From positions 1-8,748 of the forward strand of contig JAWLDB010000110.1 in the NCBI GenBank assembly GCA_041686915.1: DNA of 8,748 bases. Reading direction: 5' to 3'. Numbering within the stretch: position 1 is the first letter of the stretch; each line of letters starts with the position of its first letter. Origin of the DNA: JAWLDB01 sp041686915. GTDB taxonomy: Bacteria; Bacillota; UBA994; UBA5500. This document shows positions 5,979 to 8,748 of the stretch, piece by piece. The position numbers and the translations under genes are program-made. Under the pieces are notes generated by a model that did no database searches, was not told the origin of the DNA, and was given only the letters and a program-made list of their open reading frames with translations.

Positions 5979-6890
5979 ATGAGTTTGTTCAACAGGCTGA
6001 AAGAAGGCCTAAAAAAGACCCGGCAAGGTTTTGCAGAAAAGGTGGAACAGCTATTCTCGCGAAGGCTGATTGATGAAGAGCTATTTGATGAACTGGAAGA
6101 GTTGCTGATTACCAGCGACGTCGGCGTTAATACAGCTGTTGAGCTGGTGGAGGCGTTGCGCAAGGAAGCAAAGGCGCGTAAACTGTCTGATGCTGACGGG
6201 ATGACCAGTCTTCTGAAAGAACAGCTGCGCACAATTCTTGGGGAACGCAATGAGCTTAATGTAAGACCAGGCAGGTTGAACGTGGTTGTGTTAGTAGGTG
6301 TTAACGGAGTGGGTAAGACGACCACCACCGCCAAGCTGGCTAGCAGGTACAAAGCAGATGGATATAAGGTTATGTTGGCTGCCGGAGACACTTTCCGTGC
6401 AGCAGCGGCAGAGCAGCTCGAGATCTGGGGGCAACGGGTAGGAGTACCGGTACTCAGACATGCAGAAGGAGCTGACCCTGCAGCCGTGGTGTTTGACGCT
6501 GTCCAGGCAGCCAAGGCACGGAAAATGGATTTGTTACTCGTCGATACTGCAGGCAGGTTGCATAACAAGACCAACCTGATGAACGAGTTATCCAAAATCG
6601 GCAGGGTAATCAGCCGCGAGTGTGAAGACGCCCCTCACGAGGTCCTTTTGGTGGTCGATGCCACTACCGGTCAAAACGCATTGACCCAGGCCAAGGAGTT
6701 CGGTCAGACTGTCCCTCTAACTGGTTTGGTACTGACCAAGATGGAGGGCACTGCCAAGGGCGGCATCATCTTCGCTATTACCCATGAGCAGCAAATACCC
6801 CTCAAACTGATTGGTGTTGGTGAAAAAGCTGAGGACATGCGTGATTTCAATCCTGACGATTTCATCAATGCGCTGTTTGACAAGCAGTAG
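5979..6890 (+). CDS. ftsY: Signal recognition particle receptor FtsY
   Basis: This 303-residue SRP-family GTPase is the membrane-associated receptor. It docks with Ffh-ribosome complexes and hands nascent membrane proteins to the Sec translocon, with reciprocal GTP hydrolysis. It consists almost only of the N and G domains. The N domain spans about 1-95. In the G domain are G1 GVNGVGKT at 107-114, the SRP-family insertion motif DTFRAAAAEQL at 137-147, G3 DTAGR at 189-193 and G4 TKMEG at 253-257. The long acidic A domain of E. coli FtsY is absent, as is usual in Gram-positive bacteria; the basic N-terminal helix (LFNRLKEGLKKTRQGF) probably gives membrane contact. ATG 5979 has AGGAGG at 5966-5971. 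The gene ends in an intrinsic terminator that separates it from ylxM-ffh. Confidence 0.98.
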   Translation: MSLFNRLKEGLKKTRQGFAEKVEQLFSRRLIDEELFDELEELLITSDVGVNTAVELVEALRKEAKARKLSDADGMTSLLKEQLRTILGERNELNVRPGRLNVVVLVGVNGVGKTTTTAKLASRYKADGYKVMLAAGDTFRAAAAEQLEIWGQRVGVPVLRHAEGADPAAVVFDAVQAAKARKMDLLLVDTAGRLHNKTNLMNELSKIGRVISRECEDAPHEVLLVVDATTGQNALTQAKEFGQTVPLTGLVLTKMEGTAKGGIIFAITHEQQIPLKLIGVGEKAEDMRDFNPDDFINALFDKQ

Positions 6891-6898
6891 CACGATAC

Positions 6899-6925
6899 GC
6901 AGGCGCTATATGGTGCCTGCTTTTT
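6899..6925 (+). terminator. Intrinsic terminator after ftsY
   Basis: An 8-bp stem, GCAGGCGC with GTGCCTGC (one G-T wobble), has a 6-base loop TATATG and is followed by five Ts. It starts 8 bases after the ftsY stop codon and marks the end of the smc-ftsY unit. Confidence 0.9.
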
Positions 6926-6966
6926 CATGCCTACTCGGCTTGACCTTGCCTGCAAAGCACTGCTAC

Positions 6967-6995
6967 TTGACACTGTCAGTTACATCTGTTACTAT
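6967..6995 (+). promoter_or_regulatory. Strong sigma-A promoter for ylxM-ffh
   Basis: A perfect -35 box TTGACA (6967-6972) is followed after exactly 17 bases by TACTAT (6990-6995). An extended -10 TG dinucleotide lies at 6987-6988. The predicted start is near 7002, about 25 bases before ylxM. It lies just downstream of the ftsY terminator, so ylxM-ffh should be an independent transcription unit. Confidence 0.85.
6968..6978. promoter_or_regulatory. Operator-like palindrome TGACA-C-TGTCA over the -35 box
   Basis: This is a perfect 5-bp palindrome around one central base, overlapping five of the six bases of the -35 box. A further TGTCA half-site lies at 6996-7000, over the expected start point. 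The geometry suits a dimeric repressor, but none is identified. Part of the symmetry comes from the -35 consensus itself. Confidence 0.4.
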
Positions 6996-7016
6996 TGTCA
7001 AGGTAAAATACTTAAC

Positions 7017-7023
7017 AGGTGAT
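7017..7023 (+). promoter_or_regulatory. Ribosome-binding site fixing the ylxM start
   Basis: AGGTGAT matches the complement of the extreme 3' end of 16S rRNA (the GGTGATC part). It is correctly placed for ATG 7028, with 8 bases from its GG. In-frame GTG 7019 and ATG 7022 fall inside this site and so are less likely starts. Confidence 0.6.
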
Positions 7024-7027
7024 GCAA

Positions 7028-7363
7028 ATGGAGCATTTTGTCTGGATAAACCTGCTCTACGACTTCTATGGTCAGATGCTCACCCAAAAGCAACGTCAGG
7101 CTATTGAGTGGTACTTTGGTCATGACTTATCGCTCTCTGAGATTGCAGAAGAGCTTGAGATCAGCCGGCAGGCTGTACACGACCTCTTGAAACGGTCACA
7201 GCAGGCTCTGGAGAACTATGAGGCAAAGCTTGGTCTGGTGAAGCGCTTTTCTGAGCAACAGGATCGCATCCGTGAACTCAAACAACTGCTGACCGGTATG
7301 GGTATACCTGAAGACCCTCGTTGGCAGCGAGTTCAGCAGCTGTTGCAGGAGATAATCGTATAA
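7028..7363 (+). CDS. ylxM: YlxM family SRP-associated helix-turn-helix protein
   Basis: This 111-residue protein belongs to the UPF0122/YlxM family, encoded next to ffh across Firmicutes. Homologues have been reported to associate with the SRP and modulate its GTPase activity, although the fold resembles sigma factor region 4. Residues 9-24 (LLYDFYGQMLTQKQRQ) are the conserved start of the family. The helix-turn-helix lies at about 34-56 (LSLSEIAEELEISRQAVHD, then LLKR). The remainder, about 57-111, is helical and charged. Start 7028 is chosen from the ribosome-binding site; starts at 7019 or 7022 would add two or three residues. ffh follows after 37 bases with no terminator, forming the usual ylxM-ffh pair, here under its own strong promoter. 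Confidence 0.93.
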   Translation: MEHFVWINLLYDFYGQMLTQKQRQAIEWYFGHDLSLSEIAEELEISRQAVHDLLKRSQQALENYEAKLGLVKRFSEQQDRIRELKQLLTGMGIPEDPRWQRVQQLLQEIIV

Positions 7364-7400
7364 GCATCTGGGACAACTGAACCCAAAGGGGGGAAGAGCA

Positions 7401-8732
7401 ATGATTTTTTCAAGTTTGTCAGAGAAACTGCAAGATACATTCAAACGTCTGCGTGGTAAAGGCAAGCTGACTGAAAAGGATGTCAGTGAGGCGTTGCGGG
7501 AAGTTCGGTTGGCCCTGCTGGAAGCAGACGTCAACTACAAAGTTGTGCGTGATTTCGTAGCTCAGGTGAAAGAGCGGGCTATTGGCAATGAGGTACTGGA
7601 AAGCCTAACGCCCGGGCAGCACATAGTCAAAATAGTGCATGAAGAAATGATCAAGCTACTCGGAGGAGAGACCAGCCGCTTGACCCTGGGCAAGGCTCCC
7701 ACGGTAGTCATGCTGGTAGGTTTGCAGGGTGCAGGTAAGACCACAACCGCCGGTAAGCTGGCAGTGCACCTACGCAAGAGCGGTCGCCGGCCACTCTTGG
7801 TCGCATGTGACATCTATCGTCCAGCTGCTATTGACCAGCTGCATATTGTTGGTAAGCAGGCTGAAGTGCCAGTCTTCAGTATGGGTAACAAGATTAGCCC
7901 TGTTCATATCGCCAAAGCAGGAATAGAGCAGGCAGCCAAGGATGGTCGTGATGTAGTAATCATCGATACGGCCGGTCGCCTGCATATCAACGAAGAACTG
8001 ATGGATGAACTGCGGAAGGTCAAAGCTGAAGTCAAACCACATGAAATATTGTTAGTGGTTGATGCAATGACTGGACAGGATGCTGTGACTGTTGCTGAGG
8101 CCTTTAACGGTCAGCTTGGGGTGGACGGCATCATCATGTCCAAGCTTGACAGTGATACTCGCGGCGGTGCAGCTCTTTCTGTCCGAGCGGTTACCGGCAA
8201 GCCGATTAAGTTCGCAACCTTGGGCGAGAAGCTCGATGCCCTGGAAGTGTTTCATCCAGACCGCATGGCCTCGCGGATCTTAGGCATGGGCGACGTACTC
8301 TCTCTGATTGAGAAGGCACAGACAGCCTATGACGAGAAGAAGGCCATTGAGCTGACTAAGAAGATGCGTACTGCGCAGTTTACCCTTGAGGATTTCCTGG
8401 AGCAGCTGCAACAGGTACGCAATATGGGTCCTCTGGACCAAATACTCGGGATGATCCCGGGAATGTCTCAGGTCAAGGGGCTCAAGGATATGCAACCCGA
8501 CGAAAAGCAGATGAAGCAGATTGAGGCGATCATCTACTCGATGACGCCAGCCGAGAGGCGCAATCCAGACATCATCGATGGCAGCCGCCGACGGCGCATC
8601 GCAGCTGGCAGCGGCACAAATGTCCAAACGGTAAACCGTCTACTCAAGCAGTTTGATCAGACCCGTAAGATGATGAAGCAGTTTACCGATAAAGGCATGA
8701 AGAAGAAGGGTAAGTTTCCTTTCCCGTTTTAG
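7401..8732 (+). CDS. ffh: Signal recognition particle GTPase Ffh (SRP54)
   Basis: This 443-residue protein binds 4.5S/6S SRP RNA and signal sequences emerging from the ribosome, and targets them to FtsY at the membrane. The N domain (about 1-95) has the ALLEADVNYKVV motif. The G domain has G1 GLQGAGKT at 107-114, DIYRPAAIDQL as the insertion-box motif, G3 DTAGR at 189-193 and G4 SKLDSD at 247-252, followed by RGGAAL. The M domain (about 295-435) is methionine-rich, with the finger region NMGPLDQILGMIPGM and the SRP RNA-binding segment SRRRRIAAGSG at 395-405. Length and motifs are complete. ATG 7401 has a strong AAAGGGGGG site at 7385-7393. The window ends 16 bases after the stop codon, so the usual downstream gene rpsP cannot be seen. 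Confidence 0.98.
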   Translation: MIFSSLSEKLQDTFKRLRGKGKLTEKDVSEALREVRLALLEADVNYKVVRDFVAQVKERAIGNEVLESLTPGQHIVKIVHEEMIKLLGGETSRLTLGKAPTVVMLVGLQGAGKTTTAGKLAVHLRKSGRRPLLVACDIYRPAAIDQLHIVGKQAEVPVFSMGNKISPVHIAKAGIEQAAKDGRDVVIIDTAGRLHINEELMDELRKVKAEVKPHEILLVVDAMTGQDAVTVAEAFNGQLGVDGIIMSKLDSDTRGGAALSVRAVTGKPIKFATLGEKLDALEVFHPDRMASRILGMGDVLSLIEKAQTAYDEKKAIELTKKMRTAQFTLEDFLEQLQQVRNMGPLDQILGMIPGMSQVKGLKDMQPDEKQMKQIEAIIYSMTPAERRNPDIIDGSRRRRIAAGSGTNVQTVNRLLKQFDQTRKMMKQFTDKGMKKKGKFPFPF

Positions 8733-8748
8733 CAGTATCTAGTCAAAG

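Larger units (their letters stand above)
6966..7002. repeat. Long-spaced inverted repeat spanning the ylxM promoter
   Basis: CTTGACA at 6966-6972 and TGTCAAG at 6996-7002 are exact reverse complements separated by 23 bases. The left arm contains the -35 box and the right arm covers the expected transcription start. Two GTTAC direct repeats (6979-6983 and 6988-6992) lie between the arms. Confidence 0.45.

Noticed and set aside
5843..6595. 250-codon open frame on the minus strand
   Set aside because: It is a shadow of ftsY and the end of smc: Ser/Thr/Leu-rich, low-complexity translation, and antisense to well-supported genes.
6811..7107. 98-codon + strand frame spanning the ftsY end and the intergenic region
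   Set aside because: It reads out of frame through ftsY, the terminator, the promoter and the start of ylxM, and its translation resembles no family I know.

Overview
The window is a stretch of conserved chromosome from an endospore-forming member of the Firmicutes (Bacillota), probably a Clostridia or Negativicutes lineage. The evidence is the order acpP - rnc - smc - ftsY - ylxM - ffh (a Firmicutes hallmark), a spoVS gene in the middle of it, strong AGGAGG-type ribosome-binding sites, and moderate GC by eye (about half; not computed). All genes lie on the + strand. No mobile element, CRISPR array, tRNA or rRNA was seen.

Layout: (1) 1-638, the 3' end of a degV/fakB-type gene followed 3 bases later by acpP, then a short hairpin. 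(2) 725-1773, rnc (RNase III) and a one-base-overlapping gene for an unrecognised 111-residue coiled-coil protein. (3) 1774-2227, spoVS with its own leader, a correct TTG start at 1933 and a good intrinsic terminator. (4) 2228-6925, a promoter region with two inverted repeats, then smc (condensin ATPase) and ftsY (SRP receptor), closed by a second intrinsic terminator. (5) 6926-8748, a strong sigma-A-type promoter overlapped by an operator-like palindrome, then ylxM and ffh (SRP GTPase); the window ends 16 bases after ffh.

The genes serve core functions: fatty-acid handling (DegV, ACP), RNA processing (RNase III), sporulation (SpoVS), chromosome organisation (SMC), and co-translational membrane targeting (YlxM, Ffh, FtsY). 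In Bacillus subtilis the same block carries recG, fapR, plsX, fabD and fabG upstream of acpP. Here a degV-family gene sits directly before acpP instead.

I found no convincing undescribed multi-gene system. The points most worth a second look are the Asn in the C-terminal GxHTGPG-like motif of DegV, the degV-acpP adjacency, the unknown coiled-coil protein coupled to rnc, spoVS with its own transcription signals inside this cluster, and palindromes at the smc and ylxM-ffh promoters.
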